Of a DNA stretch of 62,902 nt, positions 56,575-62,902 are shown piece after piece. The notes under the pieces are model-generated. The model had not been told where the DNA came from and searched no databases. It was given only the letters and a program-made list of their open reading frames with translations. The DNA lies in the NCBI GenBank assembly GCA_964354365.1, contig CAYGZM010000007.1:1-62902 (forward strand), written 5' to 3'. Source of the stretch: CAYGZM01 sp964354365. GTDB lineage: Bacteria; Planctomycetota; Phycisphaerae; Sedimentisphaerales; Anaerobacaceae. The number at the start of each line of letters is the position of its first letter. Positions within the stretch are counted from its first letter, which is position 1. Both the position numbers and the translations under genes were made by a program.

Positions 56575-59454
56575 ATGGCAACGGGAGGCTGCGTTTTGAC
56601 AAGGTCATTCGGTAGAACAGTGCTGGCAGTCCTGGTATTGGCCGCAACAGCAGCGGCGGGGCCAGTGGTTATTGCGCCGGAGCAAATCGAGGCTGACTGG
56701 CTGCGGCAGGATTCGCTTCGCAATGCTGAGCCTGCCCGCGAAGGCAAACAAGTCACTCCCCAGCAGGATGCTATCGGGGCGTGCGACGGGATCAAGGACG
56801 GCAAGTGGGGATTCCACACGGAAAACGAGGACGACCCCTGGTGGCAAATCGACCTGGGCGAGTCTGCGGCCTTCGATCGCATAGTCTTGTATAACCGCTG
56901 TGACCTCGCTGAGAGAACCTCAAGATTGATCGTTATGCTATCTGACGATGCCAAAGACTATAGGCAGGCGTACCAGCACGACGGGACCACCTTCTATGGT
57001 CATACGGACAATAAGCCGTTGGTAGTAAGGCTGAGCGGCGCCAAGGCGCGTTATGTTCGACTTCAACTGCCGGGCAGGAGCTACTTTCATCTCGACGAAG
57101 TGGAAATCTACGCTGCCGACGGGGCGGACAAGAATATCGCTTTAGGCAAGCCGGCTACTCAAAGCAGCGTTAGCCAGTGGTCGGTCATCCATGCGACCTC
57201 GCCTGCCAAAACGAGGTCGTACGCGGCGGACAAAGTCATCGAGCGCGGGCTGCTGCTGGCGGAGAATCTGCGGCAGTTAGGCGCCAAGGTGGACGGGCAG
57301 GAGAAAACACTGCATCGGGTCGCAGAGCGATTGAAGGGCCTTGCCGATGTCGCCCAGGGCCCCGAGGGGGATGCGCCCGAAGAGGTCGGGCGGAAGCTCT
57401 ATTTCGAGGCCCGATGGGCAGTGCGAGAAATGGCGTTGAAGAACCCGCTGCTGGATTTCGAGACGATTCTGTTTGTCAAACGTGTGCCGCCCGCTTTCCC
57501 TCACATGTCGGATCAATACTACGGGTGGTGGTCGCGTCCGGGCGGCGGGATATACCTCCTCGACGGGTACAAGGAAGGCTCGCCGCGCCTGCGCTGCCTG
57601 ACGGAGGGTTTTCCCGCCGGAAGTTTTGTGGGCCCCGACCTTTCCTACGATGGCAAGAAGGTCCTATTTGCGTACTGCAGGTTCTATCCCGAAACGCACG
57701 GCAAGCAGAAGATTGAGAAGGATGAGCTGCCCGAAGACGTTTTCTACAAGCTGTATGAGATGAACCTCGATGGAGGTGAGCGCCGGGAACTGACCCACGG
57801 CAGGTACGACGACTTCGACGGCAGGTATCTGCCGGACGGGGACATTGTGTTTCTCTCGACGCGCAAAGGCCAATCGGTTCAGTGCAGCCGGGCCAGCGCG
57901 GGCGCGACGATGAACGCCGACCTGCCCGACAGCTACGTCCGCTGCGGCGGCGACAACTGGCGCCCCGTGCCGGTCTTCACGCTGCATCGGATCGACAGCG
58001 ATGGGGGGAATATCCGGCCGATATCGGCGTTTGAGAACTTCGAGTGGACGCCATCGGTGGCAGCGGACGGAAGGATTCTCTACGCCAGATGGGACTACAT
58101 CGACCGTTTCAATGGCGCGTTTATGAGTCTCTGGTCAACCAATGCGGACGGCACGAATCCTCAGCTGGTGTACGGCAACCTCACGACCCGGCCGCAGTGC
58201 GTATTCGAGGCGCGGGCGATCCCCGATTCACAGAAACTCGTATTCACCGCCGCGGCCCACCATTCGAATATGGGCGGGTCGCTTGTACTGTTGGATCGCA
58301 CACGCGGCGCCGAGTACGAACGGCCGCTGACGAGACTAACGCCCGAGGTATGCTTCCCCGAGACTGAGGGCTGGCCGAAACACTACTACGCCAACCCCTA
58401 TCCGCTCAGCGAGGAATACTTTCTCGTTGCCTGGAGCGACAAGCCGCTGCCGCCCCACAGCTTCGTAACGACCGACGATCGCAACCCAGCGAACCCGCTG
58501 GGTATATACCTTTATGATGTGTTCGGCAATCTCGAGCTGCTTTACCGGGACCCGAATATCGCCAGTATGTACCCGATTCCGGTTCGGCCGCGAAGAAAAC
58601 CCCCGGTTCATCCTGAGATAGTCGATTGGGACGGCTCGCAGGAGGGGTGCTTCCTGGTCCAGGACGTTTACCGGGGTCTGACCGGGATCAATCGCGGCAC
58701 AGTGAAGCGCCTGCGGATTGTGGGTGTGCCGCCGAAAACCCAGCCCCACATGAATACGCCGAGCCTGGGTGTCTCAGCGGAAGACCCCGGCAAGTTTGTG
58801 CTTGGAACGGTGCCGGTCGAAGATGACGGTTCGGCCTACTTCCGCGTGCCGTCGGGGATCCCTGTTTTCTTCCAGGCGCTCGACCAGAAGGGGCTGGCCG
58901 TTCAGACGATGCGGACTCTCACATACGTCCAGCCGGGCCAGACGCTTTCCTGCATCGGCTGTCACGAATCGCGTGAGCTGGCCCCGCCGGCGAGCAGCCG
59001 GCCGTTCGCCGCCCTGCGTGGGCCTTCCAAGCTCACGCCCGGCCCGGACGGATCCTGGCCGCTCCGCTTTGACCGCCTGGTGCAGCCTGTGCTCGACGAA
59101 TCCTGCGTCTCCTGCCACAGGCCCGGTAGCGGCAACGAGAAGGCCGCTGCTTTCGACCTGACCCCTGCGAATTCCTACCAGAGCCTGCTTTCATTCGCCG
59201 ACAAGGACCTGGAAAAGCTGGCCTTCGAGAAGGATGCTTCCATAGTTGGTCAGTGCCCAGCTGGCAGAAGCAAGCTGCTTGAACTGCTTACAAGCCCAGA
59301 GGGACACGAGGGCGCACGATTAGAGGCCGACAGCTTCAATCGCCTCGTTACCTGGATGGACGTCTATGCCCAGAGACTTGGGTCTTTCACCGACGAGCAG
59401 GAGGAGGAGCTGCGCGACCTGCGCCGGAAGATGGCGCCTTTGTTGGCGGAGTAA
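56575..59454 (+). CDS. Exported multi-domain protein: discoidin, propeller, hydrazine-synthase-alpha-like part with two heme c sites
   Basis: 959 residues from ATG 56575, where a signal peptide begins (SFGRTVLAVLVLAATAAAG); the frame extends back to 56521 but only through a dispersed palindrome. Domains: F5/8 type C (discoidin) at about 65-190 (PWWQIDLGESAAFDRIVLY; YVRLQLPGRSYFHLDEVEIY); helical linker; TolB-like propeller about 300-650 (SPRLRCLTEGFPAGSFVGPDLSYDGKKVLFAY in pieces, DGGERRELTHGRYDDFDGRYLPDGDIVFLSTR); and a C-terminal region resembling HZS-alpha, with CIGCH (about residue 805) and CVSCH (about 855) heme-binding motifs. Electron-transfer or redox enzyme at the cell surface; the hydrazine link is only structural resemblance. 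Confidence 0.82.
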   Translation: MATGGCVLTRSFGRTVLAVLVLAATAAAGPVVIAPEQIEADWLRQDSLRNAEPAREGKQVTPQQDAIGACDGIKDGKWGFHTENEDDPWWQIDLGESAAFDRIVLYNRCDLAERTSRLIVMLSDDAKDYRQAYQHDGTTFYGHTDNKPLVVRLSGAKARYVRLQLPGRSYFHLDEVEIYAADGADKNIALGKPATQSSVSQWSVIHATSPAKTRSYAADKVIERGLLLAENLRQLGAKVDGQEKTLHRVAERLKGLADVAQGPEGDAPEEVGRKLYFEARWAVREMALKNPLLDFETILFVKRVPPAFPHMSDQYYGWWSRPGGGIYLLDGYKEGSPRLRCLTEGFPAGSFVGPDLSYDGKKVLFAYCRFYPETHGKQKIEKDELPEDVFYKLYEMNLDGGERRELTHGRYDDFDGRYLPDGDIVFLSTRKGQSVQCSRASAGATMNADLPDSYVRCGGDNWRPVPVFTLHRIDSDGGNIRPISAFENFEWTPSVAADGRILYARWDYIDRFNGAFMSLWSTNADGTNPQLVYGNLTTRPQCVFEARAIPDSQKLVFTAAAHHSNMGGSLVLLDRTRGAEYERPLTRLTPEVCFPETEGWPKHYYANPYPLSEEYFLVAWSDKPLPPHSFVTTDDRNPANPLGIYLYDVFGNLELLYRDPNIASMYPIPVRPRRKPPVHPEIVDWDGSQEGCFLVQDVYRGLTGINRGTVKRLRIVGVPPKTQPHMNTPSLGVSAEDPGKFVLGTVPVEDDGSAYFRVPSGIPVFFQALDQKGLAVQTMRTLTYVQPGQTLSCIGCHESRELAPPASSRPFAALRGPSKLTPGPDGSWPLRFDRLVQPVLDESCVSCHRPGSGNEKAAAFDLTPANSYQSLLSFADKDLEKLAFEKDASIVGQCPAGRSKLLELLTSPEGHEGARLEADSFNRLVTWMDVYAQRLGSFTDEQEEELRDLRRKMAPLLAE

Positions 59455-59513
59455 TTGCAGCACGCTCAGAGGGACTGGCCCGCCCCCGTGCTTTCTTGCG
59501 AAAGCAAGAACGT

Positions 59514-59625
59514 GGGGGACCGCCTTGTATCAATCGTCAGATTGGGCGTGATTGCCGCGACGATTCTCTCCCAGCGAACAACCTTGAATTTCTTATTCCC
59601 ACGGATGTTGAAACCGCCCTGCACG
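59514..59625 (-). pseudogene. Remnant of a phytase-domain end, immediately after the phytase stop
   Basis: Minus-strand translation gives DVQGGFNIRGNKKFKVVRWE followed by RIVAAITPNLTID, resembling VAQDGSNTGANQNFKAVPWE / SIATAVTPGLAID near residue 345-375 of the adjacent phytase. It is in a different frame from the phytase stop, has no start, and ends in a hairpin repeat (59489-59518). Likely the residue of a partial duplication or of a neighbouring paralogue. Confidence 0.5.
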
Positions 59626-61235
59626 TCAAAACCATTTGTCCGTAAGTCCTGCAAAGTCGAAAAAGTCCACCCGACCATCTGTATTGAAATCGGCTGGCGG
59701 ATAAAGATGGTTCCGCCGCCATCTACTCCCTATGACTGNNNNNNNNNNNNNNNNNNNNNNNNNNNNNNNNNNNNNNNNNNNNNNNNNNNNNNNNNNNNNN
59801 NNNNNNNNNNNNNNNNNNNNNNNNNNNNNNNNNNNNNNTTGAAATCGGCTGGCGGATAAAGATGGTTCCGCCGCCATCTACTCCCTATGACTGCAAAATC
59901 TCTAAAATCAACAGACCTGTCAGTGTTGAAATCCGCCTGTAGGCCGAGCATAGTCCCCAGCCATTCTGAGCATAGTGCCTGCAGGTCATAGCAGTTGACT
60001 GCATGATCACCGTTTGTATCGCCCGATTGAGTTGTCTCCAACCACTGATTCACAAATTCCCCGACATCGTCAATTTCAATGTTTCCATCCCCTGTCAAGT
60101 CTCCGGGCACATTACGCGGGTTCCATTCGACGTCGATGGCCAGACCGGGCGTTACAGCCGTGGCGATGCTCTCCCACGGAACGGCCTTGAAATTCTGGTT
60201 CGCGCCGGTATTGGAGCCGTCCTGCGCGACAAAGATTCCCTTCGGGAAGCGCGAGCCGAGAGGGGCGCTGGTAACTGCAATCCCGTCGGTATTACTTACC
60301 TTATCAATCCCCAGGGCGCCATTAGCAATAATCCTAAAATTCATCAGGTGCTCGTTGTTTCCATCGCGGCGATAGACAGCGAAGGTGTCCGTCAGGGGGT
60401 TTCCGGGACTGCCTTCCCCCTGGCTTGAAGCGATAAGGTAGCCTTCCGTGCCGCGGGCGTAATATATCGTCAGGCCCTCCACGTCGGCCGCCAGGTGTCC
60501 GCCCCCGTTGGCGCTGTCAACTAAGACGCGGCTGGCATCATCTGCCGGAGCCGTCGGTTCGGCCCCATATTCCCATATCCCCACGTCCTCCTCCCCGACG
60601 TATAAGTACCCCAATTGATCGTCCGCGGTCATTCCCTCGGTCTGGCTTCCCACATCAAACGCGCGGACGCGGACTGCATCGACCTTGCCGTTTTGGTCGC
60701 CGAACAGCGCCCACTGCTCGACCTGTCCGTTCTTGTCGTTGACGAAGGCGTAGTACTTATTTGTCCGCCAACTGTGATAGAGGCAGAAACCATAAGCTTC
60801 CTCGATGCCGATGGAGATTGTCCGGGCGGCAATATCGCTCAGCTCCAGGCTGTTCGGGTCGATTGCATAGACGGCGATGCTATCGTTGGTGCGGTTGCCG
60901 ACGGCGATGATATCGACCTTCCCGGTTGCGAGGGGGAAGTTGTATCGGACATCGACATTGTTCATTCTGCCGCCGGTAGTGAAGGATAACTGGTTTCCGG
61001 CCAGGTCATAGACGGCCAGACCGCCCTTGTCGTCTTTATCGGTTCCGATGATGACGCTTTTATTCGGGTCTGTCGGATGGACCCATATCCTGGCGTCATC
61101 CGCGCTGTCGCCGGAGTGGGACACAGGCCGGGTCTCCATCACAGGCGTCACCTCGAACACCTCCGCGCGAACGAATCCCCGGGAGCAGAAACCGCCCAAA
61201 AGAACAAAAAGCAGAATTATCCTTTTGACGCTCAT
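59626..61235 (-). CDS. Exported beta-propeller phytase with C-terminal dockerin-like repeats (interrupted by a scaffold gap)
   Basis: Signal peptide KRIILLFVLLGGFCSRGFVRA. Beta-propeller phytase domain (about 27-365): DSADDARIWVHPTDPNKSVI, IGTDKDDKGGLAVYDLAGNQ, GGRMNNVDVRYNFPL, EAYGFCLYHS, VEGLTIYYA, PFRIIANGALGIDKVSNTDGIAV-like segment, and KGIFVAQDGSNTG. Such enzymes release phosphate from phytate with Ca2+. Then Ca-binding dockerin-type repeats: GDLTGDGNIEIDDVGEFVNQWL, GDTNGDHAVNCYDLQALCSEWL (in parts), ADFNTDRSVDFRDFAVIGSRW and, across the gap, ADFNTDGRVDFFDFAGLTDKWF then TGA. The N-run plus duplicated 55 bases (155 in all) shifts the frame; removing them restores it. Start ATG 61235. Confidence 0.85.
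59739..59838. other. Scaffold gap of 100 N flanked by an identical 55-mer
   Basis: Bases 59684-59738 and 59839-59893 are the same 55 bases (TTGAAATCGG...CTATGACTG). The N-run is exactly 100 long, a placeholder size. It lies inside the dockerin repeats of the phytase gene. See findings. Confidence 0.95.
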
Positions 61236-61323
61236 ATATGACTGTTATTCTGAAACACCGATCCACCTTTTCTGATAGTATATGATATTCGCCGCGGCGA
61301 GTCAAGATGTTGGGCAGGTTGAT

Positions 61324-62568
61324 ATGTATGCACTGATTGCAATGGCTTTGGCGCTGGTCCTTCTGGTCGTTCTGCTGCACCTGAAGGTCAAGCTCGGACG
61401 CGCGATGCTCCTGGCGTCCGTGGCGATCGCGATGCTTTTGAGGGTGACGCCGGGCGAGTTTTGGCGGGCGGCTGCCGACGAGTGGCGCAACAAGCCTTTG
61501 AGCCAGACGACCGGCTACCTCTTTATCACGCTGACGGCGCTGGTAATCTTAGTCAACGTGCTGGGCGAGGCAATGAAGGAAACGGGGGTGTCGCAGCGTC
61601 TGGTGTCCGCAATTGAGGGCATATTCAAGAGCCGGCGTTTCGCGCTGGCGGCGATTCCGATGATGATGGGTATGCTGCCGACGCCGGGCGGGATTATGCT
61701 CTCGGCGCCGATGGTCCGCGATTTGGGCGACCATATCGGCATAGACCGGTCGCACTCGGCGGCCATCAATTTCTTTTTCCGTCACCAGTTGGAGACGGTC
61801 TGGCCGCTTTTTCCGGCCGTGCCGCTCATTCAGAGTATGTTCGGCATCTCCGCGTATGTCCTGATATCGCACAACATAGCGATCGCCCTGTCCGGTACGT
61901 TTGCCGGCGTGGTCTTCCTTCTCCTGCGGGGGATACCTGCACGAAAGGGCAACGGTCGGTCAACGAGCCGCTTTCGAGACAATGCGCTCAACTTCATCCA
62001 CGCTTTCTGGCCCATCGTTTTGGTGGCGGCGCTTTATGCCGGCGCGAATCTGCCCCCCGCAGTTGGAATCCTAACGGCGATATTCATTTTCCTAACTGTT
62101 CAAAAGGTGTCTTTGAGTCGCTGGGGTCGGATTTTCAAATCAGGCGCCGACTGGGATTTCGCGCTTCTGGTGTTAGGGGCGCTGCTGTTCAAGCTGAACC
62201 TGCAGGCCGGCGAGGCCGTTGCTTCCGTGGTGAGTTTCCTGACGGAAATCAACGTGCCGAGTAAACTGCTCATATTCCTGCTGCCGCTACTCGTGGGATT
62301 CTTGACCGGCCTGACCATGCCGACCGTGGCAATCACATTTCCGTTCCTGATGCCCTTTATCGGGACAGGCAGTGAAGCGAGAGTCGGGCTTGAGACGCTC
62401 GCTTTTTCAGGGCTGGTCTGCGGGCTTCTCCTTACCCCGGTGCACCTGTGCATGGCGCTGTCGGCAAGCTATTTCAAGACGCCGTTGGCGAAAATCGTGC
62501 TCCGGCTGCTGGGGCCGGTCGTTTTTGTGGCGGGGGCAGGTGTTCTAATGGCGGTATTCTTTGGATAG
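61324..62568 (+). CDS. DUF401 (COG1906-type) membrane protein
   Basis: 414 residues from ATG 61324 with GGCAGG before it; an earlier in-frame ATG at 61282 gives a soluble leader and no ribosome site. About ten to eleven membrane helices, including ALIAMALALVLLVVLLHLK and LFITLTALVILVNVLG. A family landmark is MMGMLPTPGGIMLSAPMV (about residues 115-132) and again FLTGLTMPTVAITFPFLMPF (about 315). This is the pattern of DUF401, thought to be permease-like and related to ion/organic-acid transporters. Substrate unknown. No operon partner; it is divergent from the phytase, with 88 bases between starts. Confidence 0.85.
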   Translation: MYALIAMALALVLLVVLLHLKVKLGRAMLLASVAIAMLLRVTPGEFWRAAADEWRNKPLSQTTGYLFITLTALVILVNVLGEAMKETGVSQRLVSAIEGIFKSRRFALAAIPMMMGMLPTPGGIMLSAPMVRDLGDHIGIDRSHSAAINFFFRHQLETVWPLFPAVPLIQSMFGISAYVLISHNIAIALSGTFAGVVFLLLRGIPARKGNGRSTSRFRDNALNFIHAFWPIVLVAALYAGANLPPAVGILTAIFIFLTVQKVSLSRWGRIFKSGADWDFALLVLGALLFKLNLQAGEAVASVVSFLTEINVPSKLLIFLLPLLVGFLTGLTMPTVAITFPFLMPFIGTGSEARVGLETLAFSGLVCGLLLTPVHLCMALSASYFKTPLAKIVLRLLGPVVFVAGAGVLMAVFFG

Positions 62569-62611
62569 GCGTCGAGGCCGCACGGATTTACCGTGATAGA
62601 GACTTCAGTCA

Positions 62612-62902
62612 CTACCTGCGGGGTGAGGATATTTCGGCTCGTGTCTGCGCCAGAGCCTGGTTGAGCTGCTCGGGCGTGAGCGGCTCAACCCTGCCGCTTA
62701 GTCGCAGGACGTTGCAATGCCCATCGTGGACGGCGTTGGGCTCATACACCAGGATATTCTCGCCGGACGTATCGCCGTTCTGGCCCGGTATGTACACGTA
62801 CCGGCCTCCATTTGGGTCCGGACATTGAAACAACTGTGAGCTCCCGCTCCATTCTCGCAGCGCTTGCAGTGACGCGGGGTAATCTTCCCCGCTGATAGCA
62901 TA
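62612..62902 (-). CDS. C-terminal end of a prepilin-type protein (runs off the right edge)
   Basis: The minus-strand frame is open from 62902 to the stop at 62612 (96 codons including a partial start). It reads SGEDYPASLQALREWSGSSQ, then LFQCPDPNGGRYVYIPGQ and GENILVYEPNAVHDGHCNVL followed by RLSGRVEPLTPEQLNQAL. The FxCP...YxYIPG plus HDG..NVL..GRVE pattern is the variant H-X9-DG tail of planctomycete prepilin/DUF1559-like secreted proteins; the usual DG is SG here. The N-terminal pilin helix is outside the window. Confidence 0.7.
   Translation of the reverse strand, partial: YAISGEDYPASLQALREWSGSSQLFQCPDPNGGRYVYIPGQNGDTSGENILVYEPNAVHDGHCNVLRLSGRVEPLTPEQLNQALAQTRAEISSPRR

Overview
The window looks like a chromosomal piece of a planctomycete, most likely of the class Phycisphaerae and probably a metagenome assembly. 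The taxonomic signals are families typical of that phylum: a DUF1549/DUF1553 protein beside a DUF1501 protein, a multi-heme hydrazine-synthase-alpha-like protein, prepilin-type proteins with a variant H-X9-DG tail, DUF1080 and Tat-exported Gfo/Idh/MocA proteins, dockerin repeats, and an 'NALKHGL' protein. A 100-N run at 59739-59838 marks a scaffold join.

Layout. 1-2700: L-arabinose catabolism (araB end, araD, a FucI/AraA-fold isomerase). 2780-4988: a compact methyltransferase plus PD-(D/E)xK nuclease pair with its own promoter. 5238-7826: clpB. 8255-18157: exported or membrane proteins (zincin protease, SGNH acyltransferase-like protein, GH106-like hydrolase, polytopic membrane protein). 18300-25850: a repeat-tailed 'NALKHGL' protein, hisF/hisH, glmS, a pseudopilin-like protein and a trypsin-fold protease. 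25900-35801: exported sugar-isomerase-like proteins, dapB, a GH172/DUF2961 protein, a PQQ-type propeller, a Gfo/Idh/MocA oxidoreductase and a DUF1080 protein. 35879-38225: tRNA-His next to an HNH-AP2 endonuclease and a NucS-like nuclease. 38766-41477: ppdK with a clear terminator.

41478-43147 is a 1.7-kb non-coding, repeat-rich stretch. It leads into an A+T-richer defence operon (43148-51018): hsdM, a HEPN (HepT-like) gene, an MntA-type nucleotidyltransferase fused to HsdS, a DUF6978-like gene, a DUF1828/DUF1829 gene, and hsdR. All six genes are nearly contiguous or overlapping. The HEPN RX4HXY motif and the nucleotidyltransferase GSX10DXD motif are intact, so a type I restriction system seems physically wired to a HepT/MntA-type toxin-antitoxin. 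This is the best candidate for an undescribed system in the window.

51304-59454: four exported planctomycete-type proteins (DUF1549/1553, DUF1501, PPC-domain, discoidin/propeller/heme). 59626-61235: a beta-propeller phytase with dockerin repeats, broken only by the scaffold gap. 61324-62568: a DUF401 transporter-like protein. 62612-62902: the tail of a prepilin-type protein.

Between genes there is an unusual load of short dispersed repeats and hairpins. Some appear at several sites, some have leaked into coding tails, and one is flanked by 11-bp direct repeats like an insertion. All product calls rest on reading motifs and remembered family features; no database search was run.
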